Shown one piece after another: positions 6,685 to 15,462 of a stretch of DNA of 23,937 nt. Position numbers and translations under genes: made by a program. Below the pieces are notes generated by a model. It did no database searches. It was given only the letters and a program-made list of their open reading frames with translations, and was not told where the DNA came from. Origin of the DNA: a virus; the IMG/VR virus record IMGVR_UViG_3300032278_003247, positions 1-23,937 of that record, one strand, 5' to 3'. How positions within the stretch are numbered: position 1 is the first letter of the stretch; the number at the start of each line of letters is the position of its first letter.

Positions 6685-9600
6685 TCAGAGATAAAGCGTG
6701 GTGGTGATGGCCGTGCCGCGCCCGATGCGGGCCGAGATCTGGCAGATGCGGATCGTCAGGCTGTCACCCTGGGTCAGTTCTGCGCCCCAATCGGCGACCT
6801 GCTGCGCGGCGGTGTAGATGACCGAGGGCGCATTGCTGGTCAGAGTCCGCTTCACATCAGCGCCTGCCATGACCCGGATCTCGTAGCCTTCCAGTTCCTC
6901 GCCCAGTGGCACTTCCATGCCCTGCCAGCTGTCTGCGGCGAGGCTGCGGGAGCGCCGTGTCCATCGGATCACCAGATCGCCCGGCACATGTGGGCGTCGC
7001 CATGGCTGGTCGACATGGACCGGCGAGAAGGGCCGCAGCCCTGCGCCCTCGGGTGCGAAGGTAAGGGCGGCGAAGGTCTCGCTGCTGACCGGATGACGGG
7101 CGGGCCCGATGCGCCAGTTGAAAGGAATGCCAAGATCGCCTTCCGAAATCGGCAGCGGGGTCAGGGCCTCGTTCAGCAGGACCACCCGTGCCCCGGCCGG
7201 GGTCGGATTGCCCATGGCCTGTTCGGTGCCGCGCTGGCCGCGCAGGAGCCGGGTCAGGCGGTATCGCCCCGGCGCTATCAACTCGGCATGGCGCGCCTGT
7301 ACGATCTCCCAGCGGCCCGGCGCGGATTCCACGGCCAGCGCATTGGCGCCACCGAAGAGGGCCAGATCGCTGACGCTGTCCAGCTGGCCGCTGGCGAGAT
7401 CGAGGGTCAGCACGTTGCCCATGTCAAAGCGGGAGGTGGGGCCGGGCCAGAGGTCCGAGACCAGACGACCCATGTTCGCACGGCGACGCACAGTCGTCAC
7501 CAGTTCGAACCCATCCTCGCCGGGGCTGCGATACACGGCCAGCGCGCCGGGCCAGGGTTTTGCGGTGGCGGCGATCAGCGGCTGATGGGCGGGGATCTCG
7601 TCCCGCAACTGAGGTAGATCCAGCAGAATCACCTCGGGAGGTCCGAATGTCACGGCACGGGGCAGGGTGGCGGGTCGCTCGGCGCCGGGCGGCAGATCAT
7701 AGGCCTCGCGGTCCTGCCGCACGGCTTCGATGCCGCGCGCTTCGGCATCGGCAATGGCGGTCAGGCGGAACTGCTGCTGGCGCCCGTTGTGATCCAGCGC
7801 GATGACATCCGTCGGATCCAGCGCCAGTTTCGAGGGTGGCAGGCGGAAGACGGCGCTTTCCCGACCTGCCCAGGCTTCCTGCAGGGCGCGACGGCAGCGG
7901 CGCTCGGCCTCTTCGGGCGGCACCGCCATGGGAAAGCTCTCAGAGGCGATGCGGCTGGTGTCCACGGTGATGCGCGCGGCCTCGACCAGCGCCGCGTCAT
8001 AATCCTCATCGGCCCGGGCCACCTGCCATTTGAGCGCCTGTGGCAGTTCGGTTTCTTGGGCCCTAGTCAATTCGATCGCCTCGCCATCGCCTGTCGATAC
8101 AAGATCTTCATGGGCGATGGCGGCAACCGGCGCTCGGCCGCGCATGATGAAGCGGATGACGCCCTCGCTTTCGACCGCATCGAAGCCGAAATGCCGCGCC
8201 AGTGTTGTGATCGAGGCACGGGGGCTTTCGAGCGCGGTGATCGCATAGCCCTCGGTCGCGCCCCAGAGACCCGAGACATCGATGCGGGATTCCGGCAGCC
8301 CGGCGCGCAGGCAGAGATGGCGGACGAGGGCCGCGAGTGACACCGCGCCCAGCCGTCCGGTCAGCCAATGTCCCAGCCGCCAGTTGGCGCCATCGGTCCA
8401 GACATCGCCCAGCGCCGGAAAGAACGGATAGGGTCGGGCATCCCAGGTCCAGGCGGCGCATTCCGAAACTTCGACCATGCGACCGGCATATTCCGTCGAG
8501 ACCGGTTTGTTCGATGCCTTGCCCCAGAAGAGATAGCTGGCCTCCAGATAGGCCCGCTGGATGGCATCGTCGCGCCAGCCCCGCGAATGGTAGGGCACGA
8601 AACTTTCCGACGACTTCGGGTCATAGAAAACATTCGGCTGGTTGGTGCCCCGGTCGATGGCCGGGCAACCGAGTTCCGTGAAGCGGATCGGTTTTGACCC
8701 GGGCAGCCATGGCGTCGGTGTCGCAGCCTCGACACCGCCCGGCCGGTCGTAGTGGCGGTTCGACCACCAGGCCCGCAGATCTTTGGGGCGGAACACCCAG
8801 GGCTTGCCATGGGCACCGTCGGTGATCGGCGTCCGGACCTGTGCAGACCGATCCGCCTCCGAGGCATAGAACCAGTCGAAGCCCTCGCCGCCGGAAACAT
8901 TCGATTGCAGATAGGCACGGTCATGGATCGCTGGCCATCCGTCTCGGGCGTCCAGATGATCGAAGCCGTCGCGCCAGTCCGAGAGCGGCAGATAGTTATC
9001 GATGCCGATGAAATCGAGATTCTGGTCCGCCCAGAGCGGATCGAGATGGAAGAACACATCGCCGCTGCCGTCACTTGGCTGATGCCCGAAATATTCCGAC
9101 CAGTCGGCGGCATAGCTGATCTTCGTGCTCGGCCCGAGGATGGCGCGCACATCGGCGGCCAGCGTGCGGAGGGCGGCGATGGCAGGATAACTGTTCAATC
9201 CCGACCGGATTGTGGTCAGCCCGCGCATCTCGGAACCGATCAGAAAACTGTCCACGCCGCCTGCTGCCGCGCAGAGATGGGCGTAGTGCAGCACCATGCG
9301 GCGCAGCCCATGATCGGCCGGATCACCCGCCCAGCGTACATCCTCGCCGCTGACGTTGAAATCGCCCGTGCTGGCCGTGCCAAAGAAAGCCGCGACCTGA
9401 TCCCCGGCAGCCGACATCTTGTCGACGCTGCCCGCCTGACCGGCGGCAGGCGAACAGGTGATCCGCCCGCGCCAGGGAAAAGCGGGCTGGCCAGTCCCGG
9501 CGGCATGGTCAGAATAGGGATCCGGCAACACATTGCCCGGCGGCACATCCATGAGGATGAAGGGATAGAAAGTGACGCGCAGCCCGCGTGCCTTCATTTC

Positions 9601-10647
9601 CCGGATCGCCTGCACCACCGCGAAATCCGCTGGCGTGCCGCCATAGACCGGGCGATCCAGATCATCGCGACTGACGAGATGGGCATCGGCCCGGCTGACA
9701 CCATTCACAGACCATGTTTTTGGGGTACTGGCCTTCTCGGCCACCTCGACGCCCGGCCGGATGGTGCAATGCCCGCAGCGCAGATCGTTGCCGAACCAGG
9801 CCACCACCAGACTGACGCTTTCCACTTTCGGCGCCATGGCCTGCAGCCGGTCCAGCGCCACGATCATGTCCGGGCTGTCCGGCATGGCGTTCAGGTTCTC
9901 GGCCGAGGTGGAGCCATTGCCGCCCTTGCGCACCGGCTCGGTGGCATAAGTGAATTCGCCCGAGGCCGGGATCAGGGTCACAGCGCGGGTCAGCCCCTCG
10001 GCGGTATCCGGATCGGCCAGCGGCCGAAAGACCTCGAAGGAAAGCTGCGGCAGGCGATTGCCGTAATCACTCAGCGGCAGATCCTCGAAGACAACATAGG
10101 CCGTGCCGCGAAAGGCAGGTGTTTGGTCCGCACCCATGGTGGCGGTGATAAAGGGATCAGCCTCCTGCGTCTCACTGCCGGGATACCAGCGCCAGGTGAC
10201 GCCCGAGGTATCGAGCGGCTTGCCGTCGGCCCAGATACGCCCGATGCCGGTAATCTCGCCCTCCGCCAGTGCCACCGCGAAGGACGCATAATAGAGATAT
10301 TCCGTGGTCTCGACCTTGGGACCGCCGCCCTTGCCGCCGCCCTGTCGGCTGGTTTTGGTTTCCTCGCGGAAATCGGTGGCCCAGACGATGTTGCCGCCCA
10401 TGCGCATGCCGCCGAAGACGCGCGGAATGACCGCGCCCTCGGTCGAGGCGGTGATGCGCAGATTGTCGAGCCGCGCGCCTTCGATGCGCTGGGCGGGGGC
10501 GAGGGAGGAGACGATCCAGCTGTCCACGGCCGCGCCGATGGTCGATCCGATCATGCCGCCGATGGCAGCGCCGGAAAAACCGAGGATCGCGCCCCCGAAG
10601 CCGCCGCCAATCGTGGCGCCGACCGAAGCCAGAACAAGTGTAGCCAT
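6685..10647 (-). CDS. GTA-type TIM-barrel baseplate/tail-tip megaprotein
   Basis: The protein is about 1320 residues. It begins with a Gly-rich hydrophobic segment (ATIGGGFGGAILG onward, about 8-45). A glycoside-hydrolase-like TIM barrel of the GTA_TIM family covers about 420-720 (GSEMRGLT near 471, FTELGCPAIDRG near 654). A Phage-tail_3-type domain follows (about 790-950), and near 1130 lies RYRLTRLLRGQRGTE, typical of this family. This is the equivalent of the large host-contact protein of the Rhodobacter gene transfer agent tail; it forms the tail-tip hub and may cut surface glycans. I place the start at 10647 (MATLVLA), 11 bases after the NlpC/P60 stop. An upstream ATG at 10704 would give 1339 residues but add a non-family N-terminus overlapping the previous gene by 46 bases. 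Confidence 0.9.
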   Translation of the reverse strand: MATLVLASVGATIGGGFGGAILGFSGAAIGGMIGSTIGAAVDSWIVSSLAPAQRIEGARLDNLRITASTEGAVIPRVFGGMRMGGNIVWATDFREETKTSRQGGGKGGGPKVETTEYLYYASFAVALAEGEITGIGRIWADGKPLDTSGVTWRWYPGSETQEADPFITATMGADQTPAFRGTAYVVFEDLPLSDYGNRLPQLSFEVFRPLADPDTAEGLTRAVTLIPASGEFTYATEPVRKGGNGSTSAENLNAMPDSPDMIVALDRLQAMAPKVESVSLVVAWFGNDLRCGHCTIRPGVEVAEKASTPKTWSVNGVSRADAHLVSRDDLDRPVYGGTPADFAVVQAIREMKARGLRVTFYPFILMDVPPGNVLPDPYSDHAAGTGQPAFPWRGRITCSPAAGQAGSVDKMSAAGDQVAAFFGTASTGDFNVSGEDVRWAGDPADHGLRRMVLHYAHLCAAAGGVDSFLIGSEMRGLTTIRSGLNSYPAIAALRTLAADVRAILGPSTKISYAADWSEYFGHQPSDGSGDVFFHLDPLWADQNLDFIGIDNYLPLSDWRDGFDHLDARDGWPAIHDRAYLQSNVSGGEGFDWFYASEADRSAQVRTPITDGAHGKPWVFRPKDLRAWWSNRHYDRPGGVEAATPTPWLPGSKPIRFTELGCPAIDRGTNQPNVFYDPKSSESFVPYHSRGWRDDAIQRAYLEASYLFWGKASNKPVSTEYAGRMVEVSECAAWTWDARPYPFFPALGDVWTDGANWRLGHWLTGRLGAVSLAALVRHLCLRAGLPESRIDVSGLWGATEGYAITALESPRASITTLARHFGFDAVESEGVIRFIMRGRAPVAAIAHEDLVSTGDGEAIELTRAQETELPQALKWQVARADEDYDAALVEAARITVDTSRIASESFPMAVPPEEAERRCRRALQEAWAGRESAVFRLPPSKLALDPTDVIALDHNGRQQQFRLTAIADAEARGIEAVRQDREAYDLPPGAERPATLPRAVTFGPPEVILLDLPQLRDEIPAHQPLIAATAKPWPGALAVYRSPGEDGFELVTTVRRRANMGRLVSDLWPGPTSRFDMGNVLTLDLASGQLDSVSDLALFGGANALAVESAPGRWEIVQARHAELIAPGRYRLTRLLRGQRGTEQAMGNPTPAGARVVLLNEALTPLPISEGDLGIPFNWRIGPARHPVSSETFAALTFAPEGAGLRPFSPVHVDQPWRRPHVPGDLVIRWTRRSRSLAADSWQGMEVPLGEELEGYEIRVMAGADVKRTLTSNAPSVIYTAAQQVADWGAELTQGDSLTIRICQISARIGRGTAITTTLYL

Positions 10648-10658
10648 GTATGGAAATC

Positions 10659-11093
10659 TCAGATGCTGGGGAAGAGAAAGGCGAAAGCGATGCGTCGCTG
10701 CCAAGCAGGCGTCAGAGGTTCCTCGATGACGCCCAGCCGCTCATAAGCATGGATGAAGCGGTCCTGCGTGGTCAGGATGCCGACATGTTTGGCAATGGCG
10801 CCGGGGCGCATGCGGAACAGGACCAGCGCGCCCGGACCGGCTTCCGTGACCGGCAGCTCGATCATCATCCGCCGTGCGCCCTCGGCCAAGACTTCGTGGC
10901 AACCCGTCTCGCCCCAATCGCGGCTATAGGGCGGGATCGGAAAGGGCTCATCGCCCACAACCTCCCGCCAGACGCCGCGCGCCAGCCCGAGGCAGTCGCA
11001 ACCGACACTCTTCAGGCTGGCCTGATCGTGATAGGGCGTGCCGAGCCAGCCACGCGCGGCGGCGATGATGCGGTCCGGATCGGCGGGCCTCAC
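10659..11093 (-). CDS. NlpC/P60-family tail peptidase
   Basis: This 144-residue protein has the NlpC/P60 fold pattern: GTPYHDQ at 18-24, the catalytic Cys in GCDCLGL (C34 by alignment to DCSGL, with C32 two residues before), catalytic His H103 in AKHVGIL, and H115 as probable third polar residue. It corresponds to the GTA cell-wall peptidase placed between DUF2163 and the TIM-barrel protein, and should locally open peptidoglycan during DNA entry. It overlaps the DUF2163 stop by ATGA. Its last codons run to 10659, just before the start I chose for the tail-tip gene. Confidence 0.9.
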   Translation of the reverse strand: MRPADPDRIIAAARGWLGTPYHDQASLKSVGCDCLGLARGVWREVVGDEPFPIPPYSRDWGETGCHEVLAEGARRMMIELPVTEAGPGALVLFRMRPGAIAKHVGILTTQDRFIHAYERLGVIEEPLTPAWQRRIAFAFLFPSI

Positions 11094-11974
11094 AGCACGT
11101 CTCCGTCATGACCGCCATCGTGGCTGGCATAGCGCAGAATGGTGTCCTGACCGGGGATATGCGGAAAACCCCGGAAGTTGACCACATTGCCGAATTTTGC
11201 GCTACAGGTGGCGATGCGCTTGTCGCAGCCAGCGCGGATTATGAAGCCATCGCCCGCCGCAATCGGCCTGATCGGCGCTTCCAGCAGCGTGATGACGGCA
11301 ATCCCGTCGCTGCGGTCATGGGCCAGGACTTCCGCCCGCCGCCCGGCATTGGGCCCGGTGGTCCAGTCCAGCGTGCCGAAGCGGAACCAGCCGCGCGCGA
11401 AGCCGCCGAGCCCGGAGGCGGTGAACGCCCGGTCGCGCAGGTTCTCGATCACCATGCCGGTGCCTCGAAAGGCCGGATCCTCCAGATCGATGCCGCAGCG
11501 GGCATCGCCGAGCGCGGCGTCGCAGCTCGCCTGAAACGTCCGGCCGACGGTCTGGCCGAGGATATGCGACATCGACCGGATCTCGGCCACGAAGGCATGA
11601 CGCCCGCGCCGGATCTGGCCGATGGCGCCGCGCCGCATCAGAACGCGCTGGCCCGGCGCATGCCAGTTGACCCGCCAGAGTTCGACCTCGGCATTGTCCC
11701 AGCGCCCATCCAGAATATCTGCCTCGGTGATCCGGTCCGATCTCAGCGCGCCAGCCGCATCCTGCGCATCGACCGAGAGATCGGCGCCCGACCTGATCTC
11801 GCTCGCGGTCAGCCCGCTTTCCGGCTCGAACTCCGTGCCATCGAAGCTCAGGGTGCAATCGTGATCGGTGAAGCCGAAGGCGATGCCATCGGCCCGCGTG
11901 ATGCGCCAGCACCAGGCGAGCGTCGTGGTTCCGCTGTCGAGATGAGTCTGCAATGCGGGCGGGATTTTTTTCAT
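11090..11974 (-). CDS. DUF2163 tail protein (GTA hub-like)
   Basis: About 294 residues starting MKKIPPALQTHLDSG, then LAWCWRITRADG and GFTDHDCTLSFDG, the standard opening of DUF2163 proteins; the C-terminal half holds the usual CDA-LGD-RC cysteine region. These proteins form part of the distal tail hub in gene transfer agents and related phages. The open frame extends upstream to 12340, but that part is only the DUF2460 gene read in another frame. The start at 11974 overlaps the DUF2460 stop by ATGA, which fixes it. The C-terminal cysteines (C32-like cluster and a pair near the end) could bind iron or zinc, as reported for GTA hub proteins; this is not shown here. Confidence 0.9.
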   Translation of the reverse strand: MKKIPPALQTHLDSGTTTLAWCWRITRADGIAFGFTDHDCTLSFDGTEFEPESGLTASEIRSGADLSVDAQDAAGALRSDRITEADILDGRWDNAEVELWRVNWHAPGQRVLMRRGAIGQIRRGRHAFVAEIRSMSHILGQTVGRTFQASCDAALGDARCGIDLEDPAFRGTGMVIENLRDRAFTASGLGGFARGWFRFGTLDWTTGPNAGRRAEVLAHDRSDGIAVITLLEAPIRPIAAGDGFIIRAGCDKRIATCSAKFGNVVNFRGFPHIPGQDTILRYASHDGGHDGDVL

Positions 11975-12597
11975 CGCCGGATCTCCAGCAGTGGAATGGA
12001 GGTGATCGAGCCCAGCCGTTCGATATCCAGCGTCACGCCCAGCGCGTCGCTGTCGAAGCGGACCGGGACGTCGAATTCGAACCCGGCGCTGATCGCGATG
12101 CCATCGGTTGGTGCGGTGTCGAAGCTGACGAGGCCGGTTTTGTGATCGACCGACCAGCCGGAACCTTGCGTGACGCCGTTCAAGGCGACTTGGACGGTGC
12201 TTGCGACAGGCTTGGTGATGGTCCGCACCCAGCTTTGTCCACCCGAGGCATAGCGTTTGACCAGCTGAAAACTGGTCGTCACACCATCGCCGGTGCCGAT
12301 CTGCTGATCCGAGGGCGAAGGGGCTCGTGATGGCAGGCAAGACTGATGATCGGCCCAGTCCTTGAAGCGAAAGCCGTAAAGCCGTCCGTTCCGCGCCTCG
12401 AAGAAGGCCACGACCACCGCCAGATCGTCAGCGCGGCGGATGCCATAGCTGACATCATAGCGGCGACGGCTGTTGGCCCAGCTCGCGTTGCGCTCCTCGT
12501 CGCCCGAGGCCAGCTCGACGATCTGGGTGCGCCGCTCCGGCCCGCCACGCGCGCCGCGGCTGATAGTGTCCGGAAACCGGACCTCGTGAAATGCCAT
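11971..12597 (-). CDS. DUF2460 distal tail protein
   Basis: This 208-residue protein matches DUF2460 across its length: MAFHEVRFPDTISRGARGGP opening, the YDVSYGIRRADDLA block, F-RFKDWADH in the middle (about 77-84) and a C-terminal beta-rich half ending in FDVPVRFDSD. In the Rhodobacter GTA the homologue forms the distal tail ring that links the tube to the hub. It lies 15 bases after the tape-measure stop and overlaps DUF2163 by ATGA, the conserved GTA-like order. Confidence 0.92.
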   Translation of the reverse strand: MAFHEVRFPDTISRGARGGPERRTQIVELASGDEERNASWANSRRRYDVSYGIRRADDLAVVVAFFEARNGRLYGFRFKDWADHQSCLPSRAPSPSDQQIGTGDGVTTSFQLVKRYASGGQSWVRTITKPVASTVQVALNGVTQGSGWSVDHKTGLVSFDTAPTDGIAISAGFEFDVPVRFDSDALGVTLDIERLGSITSIPLLEIRR

Positions 12598-12612
12598 GGT
12601 CTGATCTCTCTT

Positions 12613-14799
12613 CTATAACCCGCGCCGCCCCAGCGAGACGGCACGGGCGATATCGGCGGCGATCTGGGTACGGGATTGCCGAAAGCTCTCGGCGTCTCTT
12701 GCGTTGATGTTCACCGTGACGCCTTGGCCGTAATCCTGCGCCTCGCGGCGGGAAAGCACCCGTTCTCCACGCTGCAGGATCGCGGGCACCTCGTCATGGC
12801 GCAGGCCGACCATGCCGCCGCTATGCATTCGCGGGGCGCCAGCAAAGGCCAGTGCCGGAACCATGCGGCCAGCACCTGTGGCCCCGACCATGCCGCCCGT
12901 GTGCATGATGCTGGCAAAGATTCCGCCTGCGCCGCCCAGCGCGCCCGAAAGCGCGTTGGCGATGGGGCCCAGCAGAAATCTCCGGGCGGCCAGCTTCGAC
13001 AGATCGGCCAGCAGCGAGGTTACCAGATCGCGAAAGTCGAGCTTGCCGGTCTTCACGAATTCCCCGACCGCATTCTCGGCGCTCTGGAACGCGCCGACCA
13101 GCGCCTGGCCGATATCGGCACCGATCTCCTTTGCCTTCTTCGCATAATCCGACAGCGCCTCGGTCACGGCCTTCCAGCCGGTGGCCGTGGCCTCGGTGGC
13201 GGGCCTAGCCTCTTCAGCAGCCGCCTTGCCAGCTTCACCGGCGTCCTTCGCGGCCGTGCCCGCGCCGCTGGCGGCGGTTGCCACGCCATCCAGCGCATCC
13301 TCATAGCGGCCGGCCGCTTCGGTTGCGATGTCCAGTGCCTCGCCCCCGACATCTTCATCCTCGCCGCCCGACATCGCGGCGCGCAGGGCGTCCATGGCCG
13401 GTCCGACCCCATCGAAGGCGGAAGCCCGGCTGGAACTGGCCCGGTCGCGATAGCGCCCCGCCATATGCGCCGAATTGCTGGCCGAATGCTCCAGCATCGA
13501 GGCCCGGCCCAGCGCCTCGAACACATCGATGCGGGTGTCCGAGCCGATTTCCTCGGCCACCTTGTTGAAAGTCGGCGCGATCATCCCCAGAAAATCCGCC
13601 CATTTGCCCGCCAGAAAAGCCATCAGCCGGGTCCAGATCGCCTCGATCTCCGATTGCATGGCCCGGAAATCGTCGGCGAAGGACATGGCCGTGGTCTTGA
13701 TCCCCTCCCAGACCGCCTTGGCCACATCGCCCATCAGCGCCATGGCATTGCCGAAGCCGCCCGCGCCCCTGACCAGCTTCGTGAACTGATAGACGAGTTC
13801 CCCGGCCCCGACGATCAGGGCGCCGATGCCGGTGCGGATCAGCGCGCCGCGCAGCACGACCAGCGCCGTGGCAAGACCGCGCACCGAGAGTGCTGCCGCT
13901 GCCAGACCTGCCACCCAGCGCCCGGCCATGAAACCCGCGAAACTGGCCGCATAGGTCGACAACCTGCCGATCTGGTCGAAGAGGCCAGAGATCGCCATCC
14001 CCAGCGGCCCGGTGCGGCTGGCCAGCGCGGCCATGGCATCGGCGACGGCTTCCAGCGCGGGTGCTGCAGCCACCGCCAACTGGTTCGACAGTCCGCGCCA
14101 AACCAGCCCCAGCCGGGAGATCGCGTCATTGGTTCGCTCGATCCGGTCGGCATCATGTTCCGAGACCACCACCCCGAAGGCGCGGACATCGTCGGTCGCC
14201 TGGCGCAACGTGGCGGTGTCGATGCGCGACATGGCGATGGAGCCTTCTTCGCCGAAGAGCTGGCCCGCGACGGCCGCGCGCTGGGCTACTGGCACAAATT
14301 CGGCGATGGCGGCATTGATTGCCCCGACGCGTTCGTCCAGCGGCAGGGCCAGAAGATCGGCGGCGGTCAGGCCCAGCCGTTCCAGCGCATCGGCGGCCGG
14401 ACCACCGCCCGCCGCCGCCTGGCTCAGCCGCCGTGTCAGATCCTTGGTCGCCTGATCGATGCCGGACATCGACACGCCCGCCAGTTCCCCCGCGCGCTCC
14501 AGCGTCTGGATCGACGCGACCGTGGTGCCGAGCGATTGGGCGAGCTTGGCCTGTGCATCCACCGTCTGGAGCCCGGATCGCACCATGGCGATGCCCGCTG
14601 CCGTGGCAGCGGCCACCGCTGCGGCGGCCGCGACACCGACCTTCCGCGTAAACCCGGCCATGCGGGCATTCGCCGCCTCCATCTCGCGAGAGAGCCGCCC
14701 GAAGCCGCGCGATCCGGCCTCGCCGACACCTTCCAACTCCGCACGCACCTGCCGCCCGCCCACCGCCGCAAGGCGGACGCTGACCCGTTTTTCTGCCAT
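12613..14799 (-). CDS. Tail tape measure protein
   Basis: This is a 728-residue protein. The N-terminus is a basic/helical segment followed by an Ala-rich hydrophobic stretch (about 50-75). Long helical, Ala-rich regions fill the middle, with further hydrophobic patches around 280-330. Residues ~563-615 (ALVGAFQSAENAVGEFVKTG, then a DF-DLVTSLLADLSKLAARRFL run) match the lambda tape-measure C-terminal family. The end has two HxGGMVG repeats, ERVLSRREA and a VTVNINARD strand, all usual in this family. It sets tail length and is ejected into the cell with the DNA. It starts on the opposite strand to vapB with about 57 bases between the two starts, so the vapBC promoter region lies over its ribosome-binding region. 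Confidence 0.92.
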   Translation of the reverse strand: MAEKRVSVRLAAVGGRQVRAELEGVGEAGSRGFGRLSREMEAANARMAGFTRKVGVAAAAAVAAATAAGIAMVRSGLQTVDAQAKLAQSLGTTVASIQTLERAGELAGVSMSGIDQATKDLTRRLSQAAAGGGPAADALERLGLTAADLLALPLDERVGAINAAIAEFVPVAQRAAVAGQLFGEEGSIAMSRIDTATLRQATDDVRAFGVVVSEHDADRIERTNDAISRLGLVWRGLSNQLAVAAAPALEAVADAMAALASRTGPLGMAISGLFDQIGRLSTYAASFAGFMAGRWVAGLAAAALSVRGLATALVVLRGALIRTGIGALIVGAGELVYQFTKLVRGAGGFGNAMALMGDVAKAVWEGIKTTAMSFADDFRAMQSEIEAIWTRLMAFLAGKWADFLGMIAPTFNKVAEEIGSDTRIDVFEALGRASMLEHSASNSAHMAGRYRDRASSSRASAFDGVGPAMDALRAAMSGGEDEDVGGEALDIATEAAGRYEDALDGVATAASGAGTAAKDAGEAGKAAAEEARPATEATATGWKAVTEALSDYAKKAKEIGADIGQALVGAFQSAENAVGEFVKTGKLDFRDLVTSLLADLSKLAARRFLLGPIANALSGALGGAGGIFASIMHTGGMVGATGAGRMVPALAFAGAPRMHSGGMVGLRHDEVPAILQRGERVLSRREAQDYGQGVTVNINARDAESFRQSRTQIAADIARAVSLGRRGL

Positions 14800-14810
14800 G
14801 TAAGGTTTCC

Positions 14811-14839
14811 TTGATCTTCCCGGATGCGCGTCTTACATT
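14811..14839 (+). promoter_or_regulatory. Possible vapBC promoter with an overlapping dyad
   Basis: TTGATC (14811-14816) and TACATT (14834-14839) are separated by exactly 17 bases; each matches four of six bases of the sigma-70 consensus. A partial dyad surrounds it: TTGATC plus GATGCGC (14823-14829) on the left, and GTGCATC plus GATCAA (14842-14854) on the right. An AbrB-type antitoxin often binds such a site to autoregulate. Transcription would begin close to the vapB ATG, giving a very short leader. This is a prediction from sequence only. Confidence 0.35.
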
Positions 14840-14856
14840 CTGTGCATCGATCAATA

Positions 14857-15081
14857 ATGGGTATGACAATGGCCGAGACCGCGACCCTGTCCACGAAATT
14901 CCAGATCTCCATCCCCAAGGCGATCCGTGCTGCCCAGCACTGGGAGGCCGGGTTGACCTTTGCCTTCATCCCCAAGGGGACCGGGGTGCTCTTGGTGCCG
15001 GTGCCCAAGCGCGAGGCATTGCGCGGGCTGGCGAAGGGCGCCAATGCCGACGGCTACCGCGACCGCAAGGACCGCCACTGA
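14857..15081 (+). CDS. vapB: AbrB/SpoVT-type antitoxin of a VapBC pair
   Basis: A small protein (74 residues from this ATG) containing ATLSTKFQISIPKAIR and FAFIPKGTGVLLVPV, the swapped-hairpin AbrB DNA-binding fold in its usual VapB form. The C-terminal tail (GANADGYRDRKDRH) is basic and should wrap the toxin. The start is uncertain: ATGs at 14857, 14863 and 14869 are all in frame, none has a Shine-Dalgarno, and an earlier one at 14824 would lie upstream of the predicted transcription start. The stop TGA directly abuts the vapC ATG, so the pair is co-translated. It is on the plus strand, opposite to every flanking phage gene. Confidence 0.85.
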   Translation: MGMTMAETATLSTKFQISIPKAIRAAQHWEAGLTFAFIPKGTGVLLVPVPKREALRGLAKGANADGYRDRKDRH

Positions 15082-15462
15082 ATGATCCTTGTCGATACCT
15101 CTGCCTGGATCGAGTGGCTGATCGCATCACCCACAGGAGACAAGCTCGTCGATCAGCTCCCGGAACAGGCCGACTGGCTGGTGCCGACCATGGTGCAGCT
15201 GGAACTGGCTAAATGGCTGACCCGCGAGATCGGCGAGGACAAGGCCGATCAGGTTATTGCGTTTACCCAGATCTGTCAGGTCGTGACTCTCGATACCGAA
15301 ACCGCGTTAGCAGCGGCCGAAGCCTGTCGTACCCATAAATTGGCCACGGCCGACGCGATCATCTTCGCCACCGCACAGGCCCATGGCGCACAACTGCTGA
15401 CCTGCGACGCGCATTTCGACGGGCGGCCGGGCGTTATACTGGTTCCCAAGGTCAAAAGCTGA
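15082..15462 (+). CDS. vapC: VapC-type PIN-domain ribonuclease toxin
   Basis: This 126-residue protein is a complete PIN domain with the four acidic residues expected for magnesium binding: D5 in LVDTSAW, E41 in QLELAKW, D91 in TADAIIFATA and D109 in TCDAHF. Such toxins cut tRNA or rRNA when free of antitoxin. It begins immediately after the vapB stop. Its 3' end overlaps by 11 bases the convergent 3' end of the frameshift extension of the tail chaperone. All catalytic residues are present, so the toxin should be active. Stabilising the prophage or defending the host are both plausible roles; neither is shown. Confidence 0.9.
   Translation: MILVDTSAWIEWLIASPTGDKLVDQLPEQADWLVPTMVQLELAKWLTREIGEDKADQVIAFTQICQVVTLDTETALAAAEACRTHKLATADAIIFATAQAHGAQLLTCDAHFDGRPGVILVPKVKS

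Noticed and set aside
5392-10746. Very long plus-strand reading frames (741 codons at 5392-7617 and 664 codons at 8752-10746)
   Set aside because: They lie antisense to clear DUF2793 and TIM-barrel tail genes, have no domain character and arise from GC-rich third positions.
11975-12340. N-terminal extension of the DUF2163 frame
   Set aside because: It is the DUF2460 gene read in another frame; the family start MKKIPP with an ATGA overlap is much better.
12676-14814. 712-codon plus-strand frame
   Set aside because: Antisense shadow of the tape measure gene; the sequence is rich in Arg, His and Gly with no recognisable motifs.
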